A stretch of DNA of 17,457 nucleotides from RGIG1993 sp964564225. Its GTDB lineage: Bacteria > Bacillota > Clostridia > Oscillospirales > CAG-272. The notes below the pieces were generated by a model that saw only the letters and a program-made list of their open reading frames with translations, was not told the origin of the DNA and did not search any database. Shown here one piece after another: positions 7,397-14,420 of this stretch (positions are counted from its first letter, which is position 1; each line of letters begins with the position of its first letter). The stretch covers positions 1-17,457 of the forward strand of contig CAZMAF010000037.1 in NCBI GenBank assembly GCA_964564225.1, read 5' to 3'. A program made the translations under genes and the position numbers.

Positions 7397-7425
7397 CGAA
7401 AAACTGACGCATTCCTCTTAACAAA
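7397..7425 (+). repeat. 29-bp dispersed repeat, copy 2
   Basis: This segment is 26/29 identical to 2940-2968. Here the -35-like hexamer has become TTAACA, and no -10 follows at 17 bp because the next terminator begins there, so this copy is not a working promoter. Confidence 0.7.
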
Positions 7426-7460
7426 AAAACGCTTCAAGCCGATGGCTTGAAGCGTTTTTT
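7424..7460. terminator. Bidirectional terminator between gpmI and the Nmad1-like gene
   Basis: A perfect 17-bp stem (7424-7440 with 7444-7460) with a GAT loop is flanked by an A-run on one side and a T-run on the other. It works on paper in both directions and sits 8 nt beyond the stop of the minus-strand gene. Confidence 0.92.
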
Positions 7461-7468
7461 ACGTAAAA

Positions 7469-8116
7469 TCAATCCTTAAAAATAAGGGGAGTTTGCAACT
7501 TGATCAGCCCAAAGACACAGTAATTGATAATATCGTGAAGCTGGGAAGCAACGCCCTCCGACACCTTGACCTCACCCTTGTTCATCAGAATACGGCGAAT
7601 ACGGTAGGAGCGGATAATGACCTGATCGGTCATCGCATAAAGCGACATACCCTTCCATGCATCACCGTAATCAGTATTCTTTTTCTGAAGAAGCTGACGA
7701 ATGGTCTTGACGTGCGCCTTATACGCCTCGAACAGCATCTCGTTGTTATAAGAATCAAGCTCGGAAAGCCGCTCGGTCATATCGGCATCGTTCGGAACGG
7801 TCTTCGCCATCTCAAGCTTGATCAGAAACATAATGCAATAATTGATAATGCCGACGTACTCGACGTCGCGCCCCTCGGGAATGAGCATATTGTCGTGATG
7901 CTCCTCTAAAGTGCGGACGCGCTTTGCCTTGCGCCATATCTCGTCGTTCAGCGACTCCGAACGATAAAGTAACCACGACGGACCGTAATCACAGTTTTTA
8001 TCGCGGAACAATCTCTCGCAGTAACCAATAATCTTATCAAAATCGCCCATCAGGTCGCTGTGCTTTTCATTAAGAAGCACCTCAAGCTCTTGTTCATTTA
8101 TGATATTCTGTTCCAT
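7469..8116 (-). CDS. Protein with tandem DUF1599 / nucleotide-modification-associated (Nmad1-like) domains
   Basis: A 215-residue soluble protein with two related halves. In half one (about 25-103) K40-NCDYGPSW is followed by KAKRVRTLEE and VGIINYCIMFLIKLE. In half two (about 133-207) K146-NTDYGDAW is followed by RSYRIRRILM and HDIINYCVFGLIKLQ. The shared KNxDYGxxW, a basic helix and IINYC...LIKL pattern matches my memory of DUF1599, also called nucleotide modification associated domain 1. The biochemical role is not established to my knowledge. The start is ATG 8116: its AAGGAG overlaps the TAA of the uridine kinase gene, and only 10 nt separate the two genes, so they are translated from one message. 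The partnership with a pyrimidine kinase suggests a nucleotide substrate; this is inference. Confidence 0.75.
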   Translation of the reverse strand: MEQNIINEQELEVLLNEKHSDLMGDFDKIIGYCERLFRDKNCDYGPSWLLYRSESLNDEIWRKAKRVRTLEEHHDNMLIPEGRDVEYVGIINYCIMFLIKLEMAKTVPNDADMTERLSELDSYNNEMLFEAYKAHVKTIRQLLQKKNTDYGDAWKGMSLYAMTDQVIIRSYRIRRILMNKGEVKVSEGVASQLHDIINYCVFGLIKLQTPLIFKD

Positions 8117-8126
8117 AAACTTCTCC

Positions 8127-8747
8127 TTACCGGTTACCGTCAGCGAGCGCCTTTGCAATCCTTGCCGACACAAGGTCGAGCGCGATCTCATTCATACCGC
8201 CGTTTACGATAATATCCGCATATTTTTTAGTAGGTTCAACATAAATTTCGTGCATCGGCTTGACTGTCGATACGTACTGATTGATCACCCCGTCAATGTC
8301 GCGTCCCCTCTCGGTCACGTCACGGCGAAGCCGTCTTAAAATACGCTCGTCGGCATCGGCATCCACGTAGATTTTGAGGTCAAACACCTCACGCAGTCTG
8401 ACGTCGTGAAAGGTCAGAATGCCGTCAACCACGATAACCGCCGTCGGTTCAACGGTGACAGACTCCTTTTTGCGCGTATGTACGCGGAAATCGTACTGCG
8501 GCATATTCACGGCTTTGCCGTCGCGCAACGCCTCAAGATGTCGGATCAGCAAATCGGTGTCAAGTGCATCGGGACAGTCGTAATTCGTCAAAAGCCGTTC
8601 CTCAAAAGCAAGATGATCCTGCGCCTTATAATAATTATCATAGGAAATTACAGTCAGATCGTGGGAATAAAGCCTGTGCAGCCTCTCTGAAAAGGTCGAT
8701 TTACCCGAGCCCGTACCGCCCGCTATGCCAATCAGCAGCCGCTTCAT
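8127..8747 (-). CDS. udk: Uridine kinase (uridine/cytidine kinase)
   Basis: A 206-residue P-loop kinase that phosphorylates uridine and cytidine to UMP and CMP in pyrimidine salvage. Seen: Walker A GGTGSGKS at residues 10-17, the substrate region YDNYYKAQDHLAFEERLLTNYDCPDALDTD, PQYDFRVHTRK, the strand AVIVVDGIL, and the lid RRLRRDVTERGRD. Length and order are standard. ATG 8747 is preferred over an in-frame GTG at 8762, because GAGGTGAGG lies directly before the ATG and the family begins M-K-x-L-x-G-I-A-G-G. First gene of a two-gene operon with the Nmad1-like gene. It could be called a uridine kinase-like protein, but nothing is missing. Confidence 0.92.
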   Translation of the reverse strand: MKRLLIGIAGGTGSGKSTFSERLHRLYSHDLTVISYDNYYKAQDHLAFEERLLTNYDCPDALDTDLLIRHLEALRDGKAVNMPQYDFRVHTRKKESVTVEPTAVIVVDGILTFHDVRLREVFDLKIYVDADADERILRRLRRDVTERGRDIDGVINQYVSTVKPMHEIYVEPTKKYADIIVNGGMNEIALDLVSARIAKALADGNR

Positions 8748-8774
8748 ACCCTCACCTCGCACACGATTTTCTTT

Positions 8775-8803
8775 ATTGTACCATACCTTCCCACATTTGT
8801 CAA
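8775..8803 (-). promoter_or_regulatory. Promoter of the udk operon
   Basis: On the minus strand consensus TTGACA (complement of 8798-8803), a 17-bp spacer and TACAAT (complement of 8775-8780) lie 27 nt before the udk ATG. Confidence 0.85.
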
Positions 8804-8877
8804 TAAAAACTCGCGCTCAAAACTACAAACTTCCCATTCTACCGCAGTACGCCCAACCGCCCTCTCGCTCCCCACAC

Positions 8878-8904
8878 AAAAACCCCACCGCTTTCGCGGT
8901 GGGG
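8878..8904 (-). terminator. Terminator of the lipoprotein gene
   Basis: CCCCACCGC (8883-8891) pairs with GCGGTGGGG (8896-8904). The loop reads GAAA on the minus strand, a stable GNRA tetraloop, and five T residues (complement of 8878-8882) follow. It starts 9 nt after the lipoprotein stop. Confidence 0.93.
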
Positions 8905-8912
8905 CGGGAAGG

Positions 8913-9659
8913 TCATTGAATGGTAAAATTTTCAAAAAAGCCCTCGTAAAACTCAACGAAATCAGGAGCTTCTATCGCCACGTATAACCCATTGTGCAGA
9001 TATTCAATGCGATCATAATAAGTACCGCTTGCCGTTATGATTCTCGCAAAAACACTCTCCCCGTTAACAGTAATGTTCTTATCTTCCACAAATTCCGACC
9101 ACTCGACCGTTTCGTAATTTTCAGGAGTCGGATAATTTGGTTTTAAAGCCTTAGCCAACGTCGTAATTGTCAGCTTACCCTCTACGGCTTCTACGTCAAA
9201 TAACGAAACATAGGATATCCGTGCGCGAACGTGAATGCCCTCATATTCACAGTGATACATAATTATCGGAGCATTATAAAGCTCGTTATCAAACAAAATA
9301 ACCGCGTTCGGTATTCCCTCCATCAATATTGCCTTATTATCCTTCATCAGTTGAGGGATCCCATCGGTAGTAGTCAAACAATTCAAAAGCGGCATAAGCT
9401 CAGGTGCTTCAGACTGTACGGTGTTTTGAAACGCCTGAGCGCGATTGCCCGATACGGCGGATTGAAACTCATTATAGGAAGAAAAGTGATACGCGCGATA
9501 GTTGATCGGCGACTCTGTCGGGGACACCGTTTCCGATGACAAGGTTACCTGCGACAACGGAGCTGCCGTTGTAGTAAACGCCACAGTCGCTTGCTCATTA
9601 CAAGAAATAAAAGTTATCATAACGACCAAAATTAGCACAATAAATATATATTTTTTCAT
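8913..9659 (-). CDS. Uncharacterised lipoprotein
   Basis: I do not recognise this 248-residue protein. It starts with a lipoprotein signal peptide: MKKY, a hydrophobic stretch, and the lipobox FISC with Cys20. A low-complexity Thr/Ser/Pro linker (about 28-53) follows, and then a globular domain of about 190 residues. That domain contains repeated aromatic and acidic segments (HFSSYNEFQSAV, MYHCEYEGIHVRARISY, WSEFVEDKNITVNGE, YIEYLHNGLYV-like text near the end), so a surface-anchored beta-rich protein is likely. The start is fixed by GGGAGG 6 nt upstream of ATG. It is a single gene ending in a strong terminator and divergent from the transporter fusion, with no metabolic link visible. No clear -10/-35 pair is found in the 158-bp shared upstream region on this strand. 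Confidence 0.8.
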   Translation of the reverse strand: MKKYIFIVLILVVMITFISCNEQATVAFTTTAAPLSQVTLSSETVSPTESPINYRAYHFSSYNEFQSAVSGNRAQAFQNTVQSEAPELMPLLNCLTTTDGIPQLMKDNKAILMEGIPNAVILFDNELYNAPIIMYHCEYEGIHVRARISYVSLFDVEAVEGKLTITTLAKALKPNYPTPENYETVEWSEFVEDKNITVNGESVFARIITASGTYYDRIEYLHNGLYVAIEAPDFVEFYEGFFENFTIQ

Positions 9660-9756
9660 AGTTACCTCCCTTGTATCAATGATGTAAATTCAAATGCGAA
9701 AGCGTTGAGCCGGCAAGAATGGCAGATGTTTTTTGCGACAGAGTCACTTCCAACAC

Positions 9757-9785
9757 TTGACGAAAAGAAAGCTTTTTGATATACT
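9757..9785 (+). promoter_or_regulatory. Promoter of the MFS-GH2 fusion gene
   Basis: TTGACG (9757-9762), a 17-bp spacer and TATACT (9780-9785) give a leader of about 26 nt before the ATG at 9818. No obvious operator palindrome overlaps it. Confidence 0.8.
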
Positions 9786-9817
9786 GAAAAAAACGCCTTT
9801 ATGATTTTGGAGTTTAT

Positions 9818-12799
9818 ATGAAAAAAGCATCTTCATCAAAATTCTGGTCAGCACTCGTTTTATTCGGCCTTATGGGACAGATCGCGTGGGTCGTCGAAAA
9901 TATGTACCTCAACGTCTTTATTTACAAAACCTTCAACGCCTCCGCTTCCGACATTTCGCTGATGGTAACGGTATCCGCCATCGCCGCCGCCTTAACAACG
10001 GTATTCGTCGGTGCATTTTCAGACAAGCTCGGTAAACGCCGTCTGTTCATCTCACTCGGCTATATTCTCTGGGGCATTTCCATTTTTGCCTTCGTCCTCT
10101 TGAAAAGCGACATCATCGACGCGCTCTTCCCTGCCGCAACCTCGATTGCAGCGATCGGCGTTACCCTCACGATTATTCTTGATGCCCTGATGACCTTCTT
10201 CGGCTCATCGGCAAATGACGCCGCCTTCAACGCTTGGTTGACCGATTCGGCAGACGAAAAGAAACGCGGCGCGGCAGAAGGCATCAACGCCATGATGCCC
10301 CTCGTCGCCATTCTCGCCGTTTTCGGCAGCTTTATGGCGTTTGATCTTGACAAAATCGAAAGCTGGACCTATATTTTCTCAATCATCGGAATCGCCACCG
10401 TCGTTTGCGGCGTGCTTGGCTTCTTTCTCATCGAAGAACCCCAAACGAAAAAGAGCGATATTCCCTATCTGAAAAGCATTCTTTACGGCTTTTTACCGTC
10501 AACCGTCAGAAAAAATCCCGCACTATACCTCACCCTCGCCCTCTTTACCGTCTTCAATATTTCCATTCAGATTTTTATGCCCTACCTCATTCTCTACTAT
10601 GAGAAATCGCTCGGTATGACCGATTACGTATTGATCATGGCACCCGCCGTCATTCTCGCTTCGGTCGTAACGGCGCTCTGGGGCAGAGTTTATGACAAAA
10701 AAGGCTTCGGTATCACCTCGGTTTTCTCGCTTGCTTTCTTACTGTCAGGCTACCTCGTTCTTTCCTTCTTCCAAACGACCTTCCCCGTTTTTCTCGGCTC
10801 GCTTCTTATGATGAGCGGCTTTTTATCGGGCGGCGCCATCTTCGGCGCAAAGATCCGCGATCTTACCCCAAAGGGCAAGGCAGGCGTTCTGCAAGGTGTG
10901 CGCATCGTATCGCAGGTGCTGATCCCCGGCATTCTCGGTCCTTTCATCGGCAGTCAGGTGCTGAAAAACGCCGATACCGTTACGAATAACGACGGTACAA
11001 CCTCCTTTATCCCCAACGCCAATATTTTCATTGCCGCCTTTGCGGTTGCCCTTCTTGCAACAATCTGTCTGTTTCTTTTCCTGCTTTTTTTCAAAAACGA
11101 ACGCCATACCGACCTCGATACGCCTTTTCATGACGAAGGCGCGTGGCAATCGCACCCCAATCCCCAAATGATGCGCCGGAATTACCGTATCCTGAATGGC
11201 GAATGGTCACTCTCTCTCTTACAAAAAAACACCGTCACACCGCTCGGCAAAATCGAAATCCCCTTCCCACCCGAATCGGCACTGTCCGGCATCAGAACAA
11301 CCTTTAAAAAAGGCGATATTCTCCTTTACGAACGCCGCTTTACTCCTCCCGTACATAAGGAAAACGAACGCGTAGTCTTACACTTCGGCGCGGTTGACTG
11401 CCTTGCCGACGTCACGCTGAACGGACGTACACTCGGCTCACACGAGGGCGGCTATCTTCCTTTTTCCTTTGACGTGACACCCTATCTCGAAGACGAAAAC
11501 ACCCTCACTGTCAAAGTAAAAGATTCGACGTCCCCCCTCTATCCCTACGGCAAACAGCGCAAAAAGCGCGGCGGTATGTGGTACACCCCCATTTCCGGCA
11601 TCTGGCAGACCGTATGGCTGGAAAGCACCCCCGAAAACCCCATTACCAAACTGAAAATTACCCCGACCGAAACATCGGTCACAATTGAAACCGCAGGCGG
11701 TGAAAAGCATAAACGCCTCACACTGAAAAACGGCGTTTCCTACAGCTATGAAGGCAACCGTATTACGATCACGCCCGAAAACCCGCGCCTCTGGTCGCCC
11801 GATGATCCCTACCTTTACGAATTTACCCTCACCGATGGCAAGGACATAATCGAAAGCTATTTCGCCCTGCGTTCCTTCACGGCGGATGTAAAAAACGGCA
11901 CTCCCTGCCTTTGCTTGAACTCAAAACCCATATTCTGTCACGGTATCCTCGATCAGGGCTATTTCCCCGACGGTATTTATACCCCGAAGCATGAACGTGC
12001 CTATGAAGAAGACATACGCCTTCTCAAATCACTCGGCTTCAATATGCTCCGAAAGCACATCAAAATCGAACCCGAGCGCTTTTATTACGACTGCGACCGC
12101 CTCGGCATCCTCGTCTTCCAGGATTTCGTCAATTCGGGACGCTATTCCTTTTTCCGCGATACCGTTCTGCCCACAGTCGGCATCAGACGCGGCATCCGCC
12201 AAAGGCGTTCCAAAAAGCAAAAGGAAATTTTTGAAACTGCTGCCAAAGAAACGCTCTCGCACCTTTATAACCACCCCTCAATCGTCGCCTATACCGTTTT
12301 CAACGAGGGCTGGGGACAGTACGAGGCAGACCGCCTCTACGAACTTTGTCGGGAATGCGACCCCACACGCCTTTACGATACCGCGTCGGGTTGGTTTTAT
12401 GAAAAAAAGAGCGATTTTCAATCGGAGCATATCTATTTCAAAAAGCTCGCCCTGAAAGGATGCGGCAAAAAACCTCTCTTTCTCTCGGAATTTGGCGGCT
12501 ATTCCTATGCAGTTGAAGAACACCGCTTCAATCTCGATAAAGAGTACGGCTACAAACGCTTTACAAACGCGAAGGATTTTGAAAACGCCCTCATCGCCCT
12601 TTACGAAACCGAAGTCATCCCCGCCGTACACGAGGGGCTCGCGGCAACCGTCTACACCCAGCTTTCCGACGTCGAGGACGAGATCAACGGGCTTATTACC
12701 TACGACCGTAAGATCGTAAAAGTATCGCAGGACCGCTTTTCTGCCCTTTCTCAAAAACTCTATCGGGAATTTGAAAAAAAGATGCAAAAAGAAAACTGA
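9818..12799 (+). CDS. Fusion of a major facilitator transporter and a GH2 glycoside hydrolase
   Basis: One uninterrupted 993-codon frame encodes two complete proteins. Residues 1-426 form a 12-helix MFS carrier: two bundles of six helices, with the loop-2/3 motif GAFSDKLGKRR. A charged linker (about 427-454) leads to a GH2 enzyme: a sugar-binding jelly roll (about 455-600, NYRILNGEW ... LFGAVDCLADVTLNGRTLG-like core), an Ig-like domain (about 605-684) and a TIM barrel (about 685-985). Both GH2 catalytic glutamates are present: acid/base Glu830 in FNEGWGQ and nucleophile Glu891 in LSEFGG. With no signal peptide and an even helix number, the enzyme should face the cytoplasm. The inferred role is uptake of a beta-galactoside, beta-glucuronide or similar glycoside and its hydrolysis at the inner membrane face; the sugar is not predictable. 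RBS GGAG lies 5 nt before ATG. A sequencing deletion joining two genes is possible but nothing in the junction suggests it. Confidence 0.9.
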   Translation: MKKASSSKFWSALVLFGLMGQIAWVVENMYLNVFIYKTFNASASDISLMVTVSAIAAALTTVFVGAFSDKLGKRRLFISLGYILWGISIFAFVLLKSDIIDALFPAATSIAAIGVTLTIILDALMTFFGSSANDAAFNAWLTDSADEKKRGAAEGINAMMPLVAILAVFGSFMAFDLDKIESWTYIFSIIGIATVVCGVLGFFLIEEPQTKKSDIPYLKSILYGFLPSTVRKNPALYLTLALFTVFNISIQIFMPYLILYYEKSLGMTDYVLIMAPAVILASVVTALWGRVYDKKGFGITSVFSLAFLLSGYLVLSFFQTTFPVFLGSLLMMSGFLSGGAIFGAKIRDLTPKGKAGVLQGVRIVSQVLIPGILGPFIGSQVLKNADTVTNNDGTTSFIPNANIFIAAFAVALLATICLFLFLLFFKNERHTDLDTPFHDEGAWQSHPNPQMMRRNYRILNGEWSLSLLQKNTVTPLGKIEIPFPPESALSGIRTTFKKGDILLYERRFTPPVHKENERVVLHFGAVDCLADVTLNGRTLGSHEGGYLPFSFDVTPYLEDENTLTVKVKDSTSPLYPYGKQRKKRGGMWYTPISGIWQTVWLESTPENPITKLKITPTETSVTIETAGGEKHKRLTLKNGVSYSYEGNRITITPENPRLWSPDDPYLYEFTLTDGKDIIESYFALRSFTADVKNGTPCLCLNSKPIFCHGILDQGYFPDGIYTPKHERAYEEDIRLLKSLGFNMLRKHIKIEPERFYYDCDRLGILVFQDFVNSGRYSFFRDTVLPTVGIRRGIRQRRSKKQKEIFETAAKETLSHLYNHPSIVAYTVFNEGWGQYEADRLYELCRECDPTRLYDTASGWFYEKKSDFQSEHIYFKKLALKGCGKKPLFLSEFGGYSYAVEEHRFNLDKEYGYKRFTNAKDFENALIALYETEVIPAVHEGLAATVYTQLSDVEDEINGLITYDRKIVKVSQDRFSALSQKLYREFEKKMQKEN

Positions 12800-12815
12800 A
12801 AAAACACAATTTCTC

Positions 12816-12845
12816 TTGCACAATACGCATAAGCTATGCTATAAT
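12816..12845 (+). promoter_or_regulatory. ddh promoter with spacer palindrome
   Basis: TTGCAC (12816-12821), an 18-bp spacer and TATAAT (12840-12845) lie only 17 nt after the fusion gene's stop. The spacer holds the inverted repeat GCATA-AGC-TATGC (12827-12839), placed where a repressor would block the promoter. Confidence 0.65.
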
Positions 12846-12851
12846 AAGCTG

Positions 12852-13068
12852 TTCCAAAAGCACGTCACGGTACAAGGGAGCTTTCTTTAAATAATTTCCC
12901 GACTGAGACTTATAACAACTCTTAGCCGGTATCCCTCAAAAACTGATAACCTATATCAGTTTACGATTATTTTCACCCTATTTTGAAAGCATTTTGCGGT
13001 ATGAGTTGTTCCAAAAAATACTCACACCCCGCAACAATGCTGATTTCTACTACACGAAAGAGGTTTTT
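12852..13068 (+). other. Long structured leader of ddh
   Basis: About 220 nt separate the predicted transcript start from the ddh ATG. Within it, AAACTGATA (12940-12948) pairs with TATCAGTTT (12954-12962) and is followed by a loose T-rich stretch. A second hairpin can form around 12994-13033 (GCGG and TATGAGT pairing with ACTCACA and CCGC). GTTCCAAAA occurs twice (12851-12859 and 13008-13016). I see no lysine-riboswitch or T-box hallmark such as GGGTGGNACC. The first hairpin may be the 3' end for the fusion gene, which has no other terminator, or an attenuator. Confidence 0.4.
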
Positions 13069-14052
13069 ATGATCCGCATCGGCATTTTCGGCTACGGCAA
13101 TTTAGGCCGTGGCATTGAATCGGCAATCCGTCAGAATCCCGATACCAAGCTCGTGGCAGTCTTCACACGCCGCAATCCCAAAACCGTCGCCATCAGGACC
13201 GAAGGTGTCGCCGTCGAGCAGACGGACAAGGTTCATGACTATATCGGCAAGATTGACGTAATGATCCTCTGCGGCGGTTCAGCAACCGACCTGCCCGCAC
13301 AAACACCCGCCCTCGCCGCGCTCTTTAATGTCGTCGATAGCTTCGACACCCACGCCAAGATCCCCACGCATTTCAAAGCGGTCGATGAAGCTGCCAGAAA
13401 AACAGGCAAAACGGCACTCATTTCTGCCGGTTGGGACCCGGGTATGTTTTCCCTGAACCGACTCTACGCCTCGGCAGTCTTGCCGGACGGACAAGATTAC
13501 ACCTTTTGGGGCAAAGGCGTCAGCCAAGGACATTCCGATGCTATCCGCCGTATTGACGGCGTTCTCGATGCAAGACAGTATACAATCCCGATTGAAAAGG
13601 CACTCGATGCCGTCCGCAGCGGCATAGCTCCCGCGCTTACCACGCGCGAAAAGCATCTCAGAGAATGCTTCGTCGTTGCCAAAGAAGGTGCTGACCTTGC
13701 GAGAATTGAAAACGATATCAAAACGATGCCCAATTATTTCGCCGATTACGATACTACCGTTCATTTTATTACGATGGAAGAATTGCAGCGCGACCACAGC
13801 GGCATTCCACACGGCGGCTTCGTTATCCGCTCGGGCAAAACGGGATTTGAAGGCGAGCATACCCACATCATCGAATATAGCCTGAAGCTCGACTCCAACC
13901 CCGAATTTACCGCCTCGGTTATCGTCGCCTACGCGCGTGCCGTCTGCCGTATGCACGAAAAAGGCATCACGGGCTGTACCACAGTCTTCGACGTACCGCC
14001 CGCCTACCTCTCGGCAAAGCCCTACGACGAGCTTATCGCCACAATGTTATAA
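13069..14052 (+). CDS. ddh: meso-Diaminopimelate D-dehydrogenase
   Basis: This 327-residue enzyme makes meso-2,6-diaminopimelate in one step by NADPH-dependent reductive amination of tetrahydrodipicolinate. It thereby bypasses the acetylase/succinylase routes and supplies lysine and peptidoglycan. Seen: the Rossmann motif FGYGNLGRG at residues 7-15 with the cofactor-side text VFTRRNP, then ILCGGSATD, the substrate-loop signature SAGWDPGMFS, FWGKGVSQGHSDAIRRIDGV, ECFVVAK, GIPHGG, and SLKLDSNPEFTAS. These align with my recollection of the Corynebacterium enzyme over its whole length. Start ATG 13069 is chosen because AAAGAGG precedes it and the family begins at this point; a longer in-frame start at 12994 would lie in the leader hairpin. 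It has its own promoter and is followed by the MITE-like gap. Confidence 0.95.
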   Translation: MIRIGIFGYGNLGRGIESAIRQNPDTKLVAVFTRRNPKTVAIRTEGVAVEQTDKVHDYIGKIDVMILCGGSATDLPAQTPALAALFNVVDSFDTHAKIPTHFKAVDEAARKTGKTALISAGWDPGMFSLNRLYASAVLPDGQDYTFWGKGVSQGHSDAIRRIDGVLDARQYTIPIEKALDAVRSGIAPALTTREKHLRECFVVAKEGADLARIENDIKTMPNYFADYDTTVHFITMEELQRDHSGIPHGGFVIRSGKTGFEGEHTHIIEYSLKLDSNPEFTASVIVAYARAVCRMHEKGITGCTTVFDVPPAYLSAKPYDELIATML

Positions 14053-14110
14053 ATATAAAAAATCCATCACGCTATAGGGTTGTGCCCTGAAGAAAAGTTT
14101 CTTAAAAACA

Positions 14111-14250
14111 GAGCTGTCCCAAATTGAATTTTTGAGACAGAACTATATACAAAAGCAACAAAAAAATCAAGAGCATTCAAATTATGCCCTTGATTTTTTT
14201 GTTGGGGATGCACAAAACGTTTACATTTTTTTAATGCTATGAGACAGCCC
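14111..14250. repeat. MITE-like palindromic segment
   Basis: The ends form an imperfect 13-bp terminal inverted repeat: GAGCTGTCCCAAA at 14111-14123 against the complement of 14238-14250, GGGCTGTCTCATA, 10/13 matching. The left arm itself folds back (CTGTC and CCAAA with TTTG and GACAG). The centre is a strong hairpin. There is no coding capacity, and I see no clear target-site duplication. The GGCTGTCTCA-type end resembles the ends of some Firmicutes insertion sequences, from memory only. The rest of the gap between ddh and the acyltransferase gene (14053-14110 and 14251-14420) holds one small hairpin and no gene. Confidence 0.5.
14157..14203. terminator. Bidirectional terminator between ddh and the acyltransferase gene
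   Basis: A perfect 15-bp stem (14157-14171 with 14189-14203) extends by 4 bp inside (GCAT/ATGC) and carries seven A on one arm and seven T on the other. It can end transcription from both sides of this convergent gene pair, although it lies 105 nt after ddh and over 200 nt after the acyltransferase stop. Confidence 0.85.
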
Positions 14251-14311
14251 CGTTCTTTTTGCTTGATTTCGGTATTATGAAAGGTATGTGTGTCCATATA
14301 TGCAACGCTTC

Positions 14312-14336
14312 GTATGCCTTAATGAAAGACATACGA
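14312..14336. other. Small hairpin in the gap downstream of the acyltransferase gene
   Basis: CGTATGCCTT (14312-14321) pairs with AAGACATACG (14327-14336) at 9 of 10 positions around AATGA. On neither side is there a clear T-run, so the function is unknown; a processed 3' end or weak terminator is possible. Confidence 0.3.
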
Positions 14337-14420
14337 TATTCTTTCCTGTCGGTAGGTAACGTATTCTATTGAATTTCAAAGACTGTCCTTAAGAGTGCGT
14401 CCCATTTGCCGTGAGCATTT

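Noticed and set aside
6324..7424. A 366-codon open frame antisense to gpmI
   Set aside because: It lies opposite a well-supported gene, lacks a ribosome binding site and family resemblance, and is explained by the codon bias of the sense strand.
12852..13068. Lysine riboswitch or T-box ahead of ddh
   Set aside because: I could not find the conserved core of either class, in particular no GGGTGGNACC antiterminator; recorded only as an unexplained leader.
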